A stretch of 42,005 nt of DNA from Lachnospiraceae bacterium (GTDB taxonomy: Bacteria > Bacillota > Clostridia > Lachnospirales > Lachnospiraceae). The stretch covers positions 1-42,005 of the forward strand of contig JAFRUR010000085.1 in the NCBI GenBank assembly GCA_017438775.1, in the 5' to 3' direction. Position numbers and translations under genes: made by a program. Below are positions 24,336 through 32,546 of this stretch, one piece after another. Position 1 is the first letter of the stretch, and each line of letters begins with the position of its first letter. The notes below the pieces were generated by a model that saw nothing but the letters and a program-made list of their open reading frames with translations, was not told where the DNA came from and did no database searches.

Positions 24336-24803
24336 ATGGACGCCAAAAAGAACAGGGGCTGGATCGAAGGTGTTGTGATCACCCTGATCGGGCTCGTGTG
24401 CCTGTATCTGGCCCTGACCATCCCCAACAATCCGGTCAAGCGCGCCGAGGGCTTCGTCGGCTTTATGGCGGAGGCAAAGCTCTTTCCGCTGATCGCCTCC
24501 TGTGTGATCACGATTCTGGGAATCGTGATGACGGGTTCCGATCTGGTCAAAAACAGAAAAGCCCCCCCGTTTTCGAAAGGGGAGCTCGTTCGGACGCTGA
24601 TTCTGCTGGCTGCGACGGTTATCTATGTCGTGCTGATTCACAAGATCGGGTTCCTGATTTCCACGTTCCTGTATCTGGGCGCGACACTGTTTTACTATAA
24701 TTATAAAGAGCGCAAGTGGTATGTTATTCTGGCCCTGACCGCGGCGTTTACCGTGATCGGGGCGTATCTGGTCCCGCTGGCCATCAACCTGCGGCTGCCG
24801 TAA
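24336..24803 (+). CDS. tctB: Tripartite tricarboxylate transporter small permease TctB
   Basis: 155 residues with four predicted membrane helices (about 10-28, 48-68, 87-105 and 130-150), the standard TctB layout. The first helix follows a basic N-terminus (MDAKKNRGW), and motifs such as FPLIASCVITILGIVM are typical. GAAGGAG precedes the start. It lies 16 bases before tctA and should form the membrane complex with it. The only odd point is that tctC precedes tctB at 120 bases with a hairpin between. Confidence 0.9.
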   Translation: MDAKKNRGWIEGVVITLIGLVCLYLALTIPNNPVKRAEGFVGFMAEAKLFPLIASCVITILGIVMTGSDLVKNRKAPPFSKGELVRTLILLAATVIYVVLIHKIGFLISTFLYLGATLFYYNYKERKWYVILALTAAFTVIGAYLVPLAINLRLP

Positions 24804-24819
24804 GGAAGGAGGAGAGAAC

Positions 24820-26349
24820 ATGGGCATCCTTTTAAGCGAATGGTCGCACCTTCCTTCCGTGATCGGGGAGTTCTTCTCCAATCCCATCCTGATTCTGATC
24901 CTCCTGGGAGGACTGGTCTACGGATACTTTATCGGCGTGGTCCCCGGACTGGGAACGACCATGGGCATGGCCCTGTGCCTGGGCATCATCTTTAAAATGC
25001 CCCCGGTCTACGGCCTGACCCTGCTGATCGGCATCCTGGTCTCTTCGCTGGCCGCGGGCGGCATCACGGCGTGCCTGGCCAATATCCCCGGTACCGCGGC
25101 AGCAGCCGCGACCTGTCTGGACGGATATCCCCTCACGCTGCAGGGCAAGGGGCGGGAGGCGGTCGGCTATTCCTACGTCTCCTCCATCATCGGAACGCTC
25201 CTGGCTGCGGTCTTTATTTTCCTGATCCAGCCGTTCGTCACAAAGATCGCACTGTCGTTCGGAGACTGGGAAGTGTTCCTGTTCTGCATTTTCGGACTGA
25301 TCGTGTGCGGATCGCTGACCGGCGGAAATCTGGTGAAAGGATGGGTCTCGGCCATGCTGGGTGTTATGGTCGCCTGCTGCGGCGCCGAGGGCATCCAGTC
25401 GGTCATGCGATACACCTTCGGCAACCCTTATCTCCTGGGCGGTGTGGATTCCACCGTGGTCCTGATCGGCCTGTTCGGTCTGAGCGAGGTTTTTTACATC
25501 CTGCGCACGGAAAAGGTCGTGAAGATCGAGGGAAAGGGCAGCTGGCCGAAGGTGGACATCGCCACGTTTCTGAGAAACAAGTGGAATATCATCCGCTCCG
25601 CCCTGGCCGGCATCTGGGTCGGCTTCATCCCCGGTGTGGGCGAGGTGGCGGCCTGCTGGTTCTCCTACGATATCGCCAAGCGATCTTCCAAACATAAGGA
25701 AAAGTTCGGCAAGGGCTCCGAGGAGGGCGTCATCGCCGCGGAGACGGCCAACAACGCCTCCACGATCGGCGCACTCATTCCCGCCCTGGCGCTGGGCGTT
25801 CCCGGAAGCGGGAGCGCGGCCCTGTTCATCGCCGCGATGATGATGATCGGCTACCGTCCGGGTCCCACCCTGCTGCTGACGTCGCCCGGCATCCTTTGCC
25901 GGATCACCTTCCTGTTTGTCCTGGGCGCGCTGCTGATGCTGGTGGTCGGCTTCGTGCTCTCCCGGTTCGCGATCTATTTCCTGTCCATCCCGCGCGCGAT
26001 CCTGATGCCTTTTGTGGCGGTCTTCTGCCTGGTGGGCGCGTACGGAACGACCTACACCATGTTCGGTGTGGTGCTGGCGCTCGTTTTCGGCGTGGTCGGC
26101 CTGTTCATGAAGATCTACGAGTACCCGATCGCCCCGATGGTCCTGGGGATTCTGGTCGGCAAGATCATGGACACGAGCTTCCGCCGCGCCATGATGCAGT
26201 ACGGGGCCAATCCGATGGACCTGTTCAGGCGCCCTCTGGGGCTGGCGATCATCGCCCTCCTGATTGTGGTCATGTTCTTCGAGATCCGCCGGACGAGAAA
26301 GTCCCGGGAAGAGAAAGCGGCCGAAGCGGCTGCGGAAGAAAACAAGTAA
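24820..26349 (+). CDS. tctA: Tripartite tricarboxylate transporter large permease TctA
   Basis: 509 residues, about ten to twelve membrane helices, family-typical length. Conserved stretches are GVVPGLGTTMGMALCLGIIFKM near residue 40, SLAAGGITACLANIPGTAAAAATCLDGYPL near 80, then WVGFIPGVGEVAACWFSYDIAKRSS and NNASTIGALIPALALGVPGSGSAALFIAAMMM. The C-terminus is charged and alanine-rich. GGAAGGAGGAG precedes the ATG. It is the sodium- or proton-driven translocator of the system and the last gene before a perfect terminator. Confidence 0.95.
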   Translation: MGILLSEWSHLPSVIGEFFSNPILILILLGGLVYGYFIGVVPGLGTTMGMALCLGIIFKMPPVYGLTLLIGILVSSLAAGGITACLANIPGTAAAAATCLDGYPLTLQGKGREAVGYSYVSSIIGTLLAAVFIFLIQPFVTKIALSFGDWEVFLFCIFGLIVCGSLTGGNLVKGWVSAMLGVMVACCGAEGIQSVMRYTFGNPYLLGGVDSTVVLIGLFGLSEVFYILRTEKVVKIEGKGSWPKVDIATFLRNKWNIIRSALAGIWVGFIPGVGEVAACWFSYDIAKRSSKHKEKFGKGSEEGVIAAETANNASTIGALIPALALGVPGSGSAALFIAAMMMIGYRPGPTLLLTSPGILCRITFLFVLGALLMLVVGFVLSRFAIYFLSIPRAILMPFVAVFCLVGAYGTTYTMFGVVLALVFGVVGLFMKIYEYPIAPMVLGILVGKIMDTSFRRAMMQYGANPMDLFRRPLGLAIIALLIVVMFFEIRRTRKSREEKAAEAAAEENK

Positions 26350-26427
26350 GAAACCGGGGATGCGCCCCGTCCTGCCTTTGAGACCGGCGCAGATCTTCGG
26401 TTTCGCGGCCACCCGCCGCCATACAGG

Positions 26428-26455
26428 AAAAGAGGGAGCATTTGCTCCCTCTTTT
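26428..26455 (+). terminator. Terminator of the dehydratase-tctCBA operon
   Basis: AAAAGAGGGAGCA (26428-26440) pairs perfectly with TGCTCCCTCTTTT (26443-26455), ending in a T-run. Confidence 0.9.
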
Positions 26456-26723
26456 CTCATGATTTTGGTCAGACAGACATCCTTCCGCCGGACACGCTCC
26501 CGGTACAGGTGCGTTCTGCAGCCGGCACCCCAAGCTGTATGCGATCTCCCGGCCGGCGCCGCCATTGAAGCGTTTCCGAACACCTTTCTCCGTGCTTCTG
26601 CATCCGAAATGCCGCGGAAATGCCGGGAAGTCGTCTGAAAGCATACAAAAATACAACTTTGACGTTTTATTAACAACTTGTTCGCGGTATGCTTTGCAAA
26701 ATAATACAACATTGCGGCGTGAA

Positions 26724-26931
26724 AGACAAGAGAAAAGACATCATATGTCTAAAATTGTCTGTTTTACACAGAATCCTGTCTGATTTTTTGTGAACAATGC
26801 GCTTGCCAATCCGAAACGACTCTGCTATTATCAAAGCGCAAAAAAGCAGACAACCAGTCAACTTTAGACAACTTATTCACCTGAAAGCCTCCTGTCGGTT
26901 TGACTTGTCTGGTGACGAAAGATACAATTGT
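26724..26931 (+). promoter_or_regulatory. Cluster of TTGTCT/AGACAA half-sites upstream of the second GntR gene
   Basis: The 629-bp gap 26350-26978 carries no gene. Its AT-rich second half has AGACAA at 26724, 26848 and 26866 and TTGTCT at 26755 and 26905, plus the palindrome ACAATTGT at 26924-26931 over the -10. The two AGACAA sites at 26848 and 26866 are 18 bases apart. This looks like a multi-site operator for the adjacent regulator. Confidence 0.45.
26900..26928 (+). promoter_or_regulatory. Promoter of the second GntR-ilvD-TRAP operon
   Basis: TTGACT (26900-26905), a 17-base spacer and TACAAT (26923-26928). A TTGTCT half-site lies just after the -35 and ACAATTGT covers the -10, so binding there would block RNA polymerase. 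Confidence 0.72.
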
Positions 26932-26978
26932 CACAGCAGTTCGTTCCAAAACATAAAGAGGACGAAAGGAGACGCGTG

Positions 26979-27746
26979 ATGAGCGATCAAGAGAACAGAA
27001 TCCAGACTGAGCGGAAGCACAAGAGGCCTTCTCAGAGCGAGATCGTCGCCAAAAAGCTGATGGACTCCATCGTCAGCGGGGAATTCGAGACGGGCAGCAA
27101 GCTGCCGTCGGAGAAAGTGCTTTCCGAGCATTTCCAGGTCAGCCGCGTGACCCTGCGCCAGGCATTCAAGAAGCTGGAGGAACAGGGCGCCATCAAGGCG
27201 CGGCAGGGGAGCGGCACGTACGTAATGTATGACAGAAAGAACGCACCGGAGGAAGGGAGCGCACCGGCCGGGAAGGATGTCCTGAGCGGTGCTTTTACCT
27301 TCAATGTGAACAACTTCCAGGTCACGCAGTATCTGGACGCCCGCCGGGCGGTGGAACTGGCCGCGATCGACCTCGCGCTGGTCACCATGGACAACGACAA
27401 CCTGTACCGCCTGAACGAGATCGTGGCGGAGCAGTACAATCCGGACTGCGTGGGAGAAAAGTACGCGGAACTGGACTGCCGCTTCCACCGGGAGATCTTC
27501 CGCGCCTCCAAAAACGAGTTTCTGATGTGCTTCTGGGAGATCCTGGAGCCGTGCCTGCGGGAGCAGATCATGCGGATCCTGCACGAGAAGGAAAGCTTCG
27601 ATCACTCCAAGGAGATGCACCGCCAGATCTTCGAGGCGCTCCTGCAGCGGGATAAGAAAAAGGTCCACGAGCTGATGGACGCCCACTACGGGACCATCCT
27701 GGGCCGGTTCTTCATCCAGGCCGGACGCAAGGGAAAACAGGAATGA
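26979..27746 (+). CDS. GntR-family regulator, FCD subfamily, of the ilvD2-TRAP operon
   Basis: 255 residues from ATG 26979, preceded by AAAGGAG; an earlier TTG at 26928 lies at the predicted -10. The N-terminus has an extra charged segment (MSDQENRIQTERKHKRP) before the winged HTH (about 18-85), which reads IVAKKLMDSIVSGEFETGSKLPSEKVLSEHFQVSRVTLRQAFKKLEEQGAIKARQGSGTYV. The FCD domain follows, with DCRFHREIFRASKNEFL and HSKEMHRQIFEAL carrying the metal-binding Asp/His positions. It is the first gene of the operon and is probably autorepressing through the half-sites upstream. It differs clearly from the 20383 regulator. Confidence 0.92.
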   Translation: MSDQENRIQTERKHKRPSQSEIVAKKLMDSIVSGEFETGSKLPSEKVLSEHFQVSRVTLRQAFKKLEEQGAIKARQGSGTYVMYDRKNAPEEGSAPAGKDVLSGAFTFNVNNFQVTQYLDARRAVELAAIDLALVTMDNDNLYRLNEIVAEQYNPDCVGEKYAELDCRFHREIFRASKNEFLMCFWEILEPCLREQIMRILHEKESFDHSKEMHRQIFEALLQRDKKKVHELMDAHYGTILGRFFIQAGRKGKQE

Positions 27747-27893
27747 TCCGCGGACGGATCGCCGTCAGACCTTATTTTTTCAGCGAAGAATAGAACGGCG
27801 GACCGCGTCGGAACAGAAAGGCTTCTGAAAAAGAACTGCATTCGCCGGGTTTCGGCAGAGGATATTTTGACACACACAAACAGGAGATCGGTC

Positions 27894-29543
27894 ATGGAAT
27901 ACAGAAGTCACGCACTCAAAAACCGGGGACTCACGGAAGCCTTCATGAAGGCGGCCGGCATGGTGGACGAGGAGTTCGATCAGCCCCTGATCCTTGTCAT
28001 GAATTCCTGGAACGAGCTGCATCCGGGCCATGCGCATCTCAGGAACCTCGCGGAGGCCGTCAAGGCCGGCGTGAGGCTCGCGGGAGGCACCCCCTTCGAA
28101 TCCAATACCATCGCGATGTGCGACGGCATCCGCACGCCCGCTTCCAACAAATACATCCTGCCGAGCCGCGAGATCATCGCGGACTCCATCGAACTCACGG
28201 CAGAGGTCTTCCAGGCGGACGGCATGGTCCTCCTGGCTGCGTGCGACAAGATCGTCCCCGCCTGCATGATGGCGGCGGCCCGCGTCAACATCCCCACTGT
28301 GATCGTCACGGGCGGCCCGATGCTGGCCGGACGGCTCCAGGGCCGCAAGGTCGTGAACCAGGACATGAACGACGCCGGCAGCGGCTACCGCAACGGCGTG
28401 AAGCTCACCCCCGAAGAGATGCACGAGCTGACCGAGAACATCTGCGGCTCTGTCGGCGGCTGCTGGGGCATGGGCACCGCGAACACGATGAGCTGCCTGG
28501 CCGAGGCCATCGGCCTGACCCTTCCGGAGCAGGCCGCGATGCACGCGGTCGACGCCCAGAAGATGCGCCTTGCCAAGAAGAGCGGCATGGCCGTCGTGGA
28601 TCTGGTCAAAAAGAACATCCGTCCTTCGGACATCATGACGAAGGCGGCCTTTAAGAACATGATGATCGTGAACGAGGCCATCGGCGGCTCCACGAACACC
28701 TTCATCCACCTGCCTTCCATCGCAAACGAGCTGGGCTTCAAGCTCCCGATGACCAAATTCGACGAGATCGGCTCGCAGACGCCGCAGCTGGTGGGCGTGA
28801 TGCCCTCGGGACCGCACGACATGCGCGACTTCCAGTTCGCGGGCGGCATCCCGGCCGTGCAGAAGGAACTGTCCTCCCTGCTGGATCTGTCGGTCATGAC
28901 CGTGACCGGAAAGACCCTGGGAGAGAATATTGAAAAAACCGTCAACTACGACACGTCGGTCATCCACACCATGGAGGACCCGATCCGCCCGACCGGGGCG
29001 CACGCGGTCCTGACCGGCAATATCGCGAAGAACGGCACCGTGATCAAGAAGGCGGCCTGCCCCGAGAGGATGCTGAAGCACCGCGGTCCTGCCCGCGTGT
29101 TCGACAGCTGCGAGGACGCGATGGACGCGATCCGCGCCGGCAAGGTGGCGGAGGGCTCCGTCATCGTGATCCGCTACGAGGGCCCCAAGGGCGGCCCGGG
29201 CATGCGCGAGATGATCGACATCACCCGCACCTTGAGCTCCATCAACTGCGAGGACAAGATCGCCCTGATCACCGACGGCCGTTTCTCCGGCTATTCGAGC
29301 GGCGCCGTGTTCGGCCACTGCTCGCCGGAGGCCCAGGAGGGCGGCGTGATCGCCATCGTCCGCGACGGCGACATGATCGCCTACGACGTGAACGAGCGCA
29401 CGATCAACGTGGAGCTCTCGGACGAAGAGATCGAGGCGCGCCTTGCGGAGTGGAAGCCCCGCGAGATTCCCTTCAAGGGATACCTGAGACGCTACGGAAA
29501 AGCCGTTTCGTCCGGGGCGGAGGGCGCGATCATCAACCGCTGA
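27894..29543 (+). CDS. IlvD/Edd-family dehydratase, copy 2
   Basis: 549 residues from ATG 27894 with CAGGAG eight bases upstream. It is collinear with copy 1 almost without gaps: 44 of the first 60 residues are identical by hand count. All family motifs are kept: NSWNELHPGHAHLR, ACDKIVPACM, GGCWGMGTANTM, GGSTNTFIHLP, YEGPKGGPGMREM and DGRFSGYSSGAVFGHCSPEA. It is an Fe-S dehydratase of a dihydroxy or sugar acid. It is cotranscribed with an AroE-like dehydrogenase and TRAP importer, so its substrate probably differs from copy 1, which travels with TctCBA. The 147-base gap after the regulator contains no clear terminator. Confidence 0.92.
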   Translation: MEYRSHALKNRGLTEAFMKAAGMVDEEFDQPLILVMNSWNELHPGHAHLRNLAEAVKAGVRLAGGTPFESNTIAMCDGIRTPASNKYILPSREIIADSIELTAEVFQADGMVLLAACDKIVPACMMAAARVNIPTVIVTGGPMLAGRLQGRKVVNQDMNDAGSGYRNGVKLTPEEMHELTENICGSVGGCWGMGTANTMSCLAEAIGLTLPEQAAMHAVDAQKMRLAKKSGMAVVDLVKKNIRPSDIMTKAAFKNMMIVNEAIGGSTNTFIHLPSIANELGFKLPMTKFDEIGSQTPQLVGVMPSGPHDMRDFQFAGGIPAVQKELSSLLDLSVMTVTGKTLGENIEKTVNYDTSVIHTMEDPIRPTGAHAVLTGNIAKNGTVIKKAACPERMLKHRGPARVFDSCEDAMDAIRAGKVAEGSVIVIRYEGPKGGPGMREMIDITRTLSSINCEDKIALITDGRFSGYSSGAVFGHCSPEAQEGGVIAIVRDGDMIAYDVNERTINVELSDEEIEARLAEWKPREIPFKGYLRRYGKAVSSGAEGAIINR

Positions 29544-29606
29544 CCGCACAGTTTTGTTCTTGGGATTTCCAAACAGTGCTGCCCTCATTCAAAAAGGAGA
29601 AGAGCC

Positions 29607-30494
29607 ATGCTGAAGGAAGTATCGGGACATACCAAAATGATGGGCACCGTCGGACATCCGATCGTGCACAGCCTGTCGCCGCTCATCCACACGGCGCTGG
29701 GCATCAAATACAACAAGGATCTCGTGTATCTGGCCTACGACATCACCGCGGACAAGGCGGGAGACTTCGCGCAGGCCATGCGCACGCTGGGGATTCTGGG
29801 CGTCAACATCACGATGCCCAACAAGCAGGCCATCATCCCGTTCCTGGATGAGGTCGACGGCATGGCCGCGCGCTGCGGCGCCGTGAACCTGGTCAAGAAC
29901 GTGAACGGCCATCTGACCGGCTACAACGTGGATGCTGCGGGTTTCATGATCGGTCTGGAGCAGAACGGCATTTCCGTGACCGGAAAGCGCGTCCTCCTTC
30001 TGGGCGCGGGCGGAGCGGCCCGTTCCCTGGTGGAGGAGATGCTGGACCATAAGGTCGGGAGCATCTGCATCCTGAACCGCACGCCGGAGAAGGCGGAAGA
30101 GCTCTGCGCGGGGCGCGAGGCGTTCTCGTTCGGGCCCATGGAGCCGGAGCGGATGGCGCAGGAGGCCGCGGCAGCGGACCTGATCGTCAACACGACGTCC
30201 CTCGGCATGGCCGGCACCGGCGCGGATTACACGGACTTTGCCTTCCTGGACCGCGCGCACTGCCCCGTTGTCGAGGTGGTCTACTACCCGCTCAAGACGA
30301 CGCTGCTTCTGGAGGCGGAAAAGCGCGGGCTGCCCATCGTGAAGGGACTGGACATGCTGATCTACCAGGCGCTGCTCACCTTCGAGATCGTCAACGACGT
30401 GAAGTGCGACTTTGCCGCGGATTACGCCTTTGTCGAAAAACTCCTGCTGGACGAGTTTGACCGCCAGGAGAGAGAGAAGGCGGCGGTTCGATAA
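29607..30494 (+). CDS. Shikimate/quinate dehydrogenase family protein (AroE-like)
   Basis: 295 residues. The N-terminal substrate domain has SLS (22-24), NITMPNK with the catalytic Lys73, AVN (92-94) and Asp109 in GYNVDAAG, the positions that bind shikimate or quinate hydroxyls and carboxylate. The C-terminal Rossmann domain has GAGGAA (133-138), then LNRTPEKA, where the Arg suggests NADP preference, although YdiB/quinate-type enzymes vary. AAAAGGAG precedes the ATG. No other aroA-K gene is nearby and it lies between a dehydratase and TRAP genes. A catabolic role on quinate, shikimate or a similar hydroxy-cyclic acid is therefore more likely than aromatic amino-acid synthesis. Confidence 0.88.
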   Translation: MLKEVSGHTKMMGTVGHPIVHSLSPLIHTALGIKYNKDLVYLAYDITADKAGDFAQAMRTLGILGVNITMPNKQAIIPFLDEVDGMAARCGAVNLVKNVNGHLTGYNVDAAGFMIGLEQNGISVTGKRVLLLGAGGAARSLVEEMLDHKVGSICILNRTPEKAEELCAGREAFSFGPMEPERMAQEAAAADLIVNTTSLGMAGTGADYTDFAFLDRAHCPVVEVVYYPLKTTLLLEAEKRGLPIVKGLDMLIYQALLTFEIVNDVKCDFAADYAFVEKLLLDEFDRQEREKAAVR

Positions 30495-30663
30495 ATCGGC
30501 CCCTTCGGAGACTCCGGCGCCGGAGAGGGCAGCAGAACAGGCCGGAAACGACATGGAATTCGACCGTCAGGCACGGGAAACGGCGGGGGGCCGCGAAGGG
30601 CTGGACGGATTGAAGAATTGTAACCCGTCAACTTTCTTTTTCTAAAAAACTAGGAGGAAAACA

Positions 30664-31812
30664 ATGAAAAAGAGAATCGTAGCCCTTGTTCTGTGTGCAG
30701 TCATGGTCCTGTCCCTGGCTGCCTGCGGCGGCGGCAACACTCCGTCCACCACGAAGGCTCCCACCACCACGGCTGCGCCCGGAACGACGCAGGCGACCAA
30801 CCCCGAAGCGAAGGTCATCCAGATCGGTCATCCCGATCCTTCCGGAAAGTATTCCCGCTTCGACTTCGCGATCGACAAGATCAACGAGAAGCTGAAGGAG
30901 AACTGCAACGGCGCGATCCAGTTCCTGTCCGTCCCGAACGGCCAGCTGGGTACCGAGACCGATATGCTGAACGGCGTGTCCGAAGGCTCCATGGATGCCT
31001 GCATGATCTCCTGCGACACTTTCTCCAGCCAGGTCCCGATGCTGCATCTGTTCTCCATGCCGTATATGTTCAACTACTACGGCCAGAGCTTCCTGCTTCT
31101 GGATGATCCGGAATTCATGCAGAAGACCCGCGACGAGTTCGCCAACAACTGGGGCATCCAGGTGATGGGCGGCTACATGTACAACGGCCCCCGCATGCTG
31201 TGCGCCACGAAGCCCATCCGCACCCTGGCTGATGCGAAGGGCATGATCGTCCGTACGACCACCAACCCGATCGCGACCGCGACCTGGACCGCCATCGGCG
31301 CCAACCCCACCGTTATCGCGTTCTCCGAGTGCTACACTGCGTTCTCCCAGGGCGTCTGCGAAGCCATCGACTGCCCGGTCACCACGCAGCACATCTGCAA
31401 CTTCTATGAGATCGGCAAGTATCTGAACTACACCGACGAGTACGACGTTCTGTCCATCCCGCTGATGAACAAGAAGCTGTACGAGTCCTTCAGCCCCGAG
31501 CTGCAGAAGGCTCTGGACGAAGCGTTCGAGTACGGCGTCAAGGCCGAGCGTGAGAATGAGATCAAGAACATCGAGCTGGCCGGCGCCGAGATGACCGATG
31601 GCACCGTCGCGAAGCTGGAGCGCTGCGATATCGACCGCGCCGAGTTCCAGAAGGCCTGCCTGTCTGTCCATGAGTCCTACTACAACGATGAGAAGATCGG
31701 CGGCCCCGACTACTTCGACTGGGCTTATGAGAAGCTCGACGAGGACAACAAGGCCAAGGGTTATCCGCTGTGGAAGGATCTTGCGACCTGGACGAACTAC
31801 TCCAAGAAGTAA
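30664..31812 (+). CDS. dctP: TRAP transporter substrate-binding lipoprotein (DctP family)
   Basis: 382 residues. A lipobox LAAC is followed by a Thr/Pro/Ala linker (about 23-42). The mature domain shows the DctP pattern: HPDPSGKYSRFDFAIDKINEKLKENCNGAIQFLSVPNGQLGTETDMLNGVSEGSMDACMIS, then FSMPYMF, the Arg-containing TKPIRTLADAKGMIVRTTTNP that clamps the carboxylate, and GVCEAIDCPVT. TAGGAGGAAA precedes the ATG. An intrinsic terminator separates it from dctQM, presumably giving excess binding protein. The substrate is an organic acid, unknown. Confidence 0.93.
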   Translation: MKKRIVALVLCAVMVLSLAACGGGNTPSTTKAPTTTAAPGTTQATNPEAKVIQIGHPDPSGKYSRFDFAIDKINEKLKENCNGAIQFLSVPNGQLGTETDMLNGVSEGSMDACMISCDTFSSQVPMLHLFSMPYMFNYYGQSFLLLDDPEFMQKTRDEFANNWGIQVMGGYMYNGPRMLCATKPIRTLADAKGMIVRTTTNPIATATWTAIGANPTVIAFSECYTAFSQGVCEAIDCPVTTQHICNFYEIGKYLNYTDEYDVLSIPLMNKKLYESFSPELQKALDEAFEYGVKAERENEIKNIELAGAEMTDGTVAKLERCDIDRAEFQKACLSVHESYYNDEKIGGPDYFDWAYEKLDEDNKAKGYPLWKDLATWTNYSKK

Positions 31813-31850
31813 TTCTCTCCGGAATGTAATTCACGGAAACCTGCAACACG

Positions 31851-31892
31851 GGCTGCCGCAGAATCAGCAGAGTATTTCTGCGGCAGCCTTTT
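31851..31892 (+). terminator. Intercistronic terminator/attenuator between dctP and dctQ
   Basis: GGCTGCCGCAGAA (31851-31863) pairs perfectly with TTCTGCGGCAGCC (31876-31888), followed by TTTT. Partial read-through would set dctQM expression below dctP. Confidence 0.85.
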
Positions 31893-31958
31893 CCGAAGCT
31901 GCACAGTTACATTTTGATTCGTGGGTCACCGACCCGAAGGAGAGAGGAAAAGAAGAGT

Positions 31959-32546
31959 ATGAAGGCAGTGAAAAAGGGCCTTGACCGTTTCTTTAAGTGG
32001 TTCAACGGCCTCTATCTCGTGATCGCTACTGCCGCGCTGGTGTTCCTGGTCGTGACCTGCGCCCTGCAGGTCGCCAGCCGTTACATCACCTTCGTGCGCA
32101 TCATCGGCATGGAGGAACTGGCGCGACTTGGATTTGTGTGGATGGTGTCCCTGGCACTCGGTCTGTGCGTGGCATATAAGTCCCACCTGCAGATCGACGT
32201 CCTGGCCAACAAAGTTCCCAAGAAAATTAAGCCGTGGTACGACACGGTCATCGATATTATCGTCCTGTTCTATCTGGTCATCCTGTTCTACTACAGCATC
32301 GTCAAGTGCATGCGCGTGCATCGTCAGGTGACCATCGTGTTCGAGATCCGTCTGGTGTGGCTGTACCTCGCCATGGTCGTCGGCGCCTTCGGCGGCATCC
32401 TGAACACGCTGAACAACATGTTCCAGCGCTTCTATTTCCTGAAGTATCCGGAGGAGGCCGAGGCTGCCGCGCAGACCAAGGCTCCCGACGAGATCGAGGA
32501 GGCGCTCGCCATCGCCGCGGAAGAACAGGAGGGTAACAAAGCATGA
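31959..32546 (+). CDS. dctQ: TRAP transporter small permease (DctQ family)
   Basis: 195 residues with four membrane helices. The family signature is visible: QVASRYITFVRIIGMEELARLGFVWMVSLALGLCVAYKSHLQIDVL (about 30-78), where the charged EE/R group is typical. It ends in a charged alanine-rich tail. ATG 31959 is chosen because the earlier in-frame start at 31914 overlaps the terminator side and lacks a site; GAGGAAAAG lies about ten bases upstream. Its stop overlaps the dctM start (ATGA at 32543-32546), so the two are translationally coupled. Confidence 0.92.
   Translation: MKAVKKGLDRFFKWFNGLYLVIATAALVFLVVTCALQVASRYITFVRIIGMEELARLGFVWMVSLALGLCVAYKSHLQIDVLANKVPKKIKPWYDTVIDIIVLFYLVILFYYSIVKCMRVHRQVTIVFEIRLVWLYLAMVVGAFGGILNTLNNMFQRFYFLKYPEEAEAAAQTKAPDEIEEALAIAAEEQEGNKA

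Noticed and set aside
24832-26712. 626-residue open frame on the minus strand
   Set aside because: Antisense to tctA; composition typical of a shadow frame (His/Gln/Arg/Asp rich), no ribosome site, and it crosses the tct terminator.
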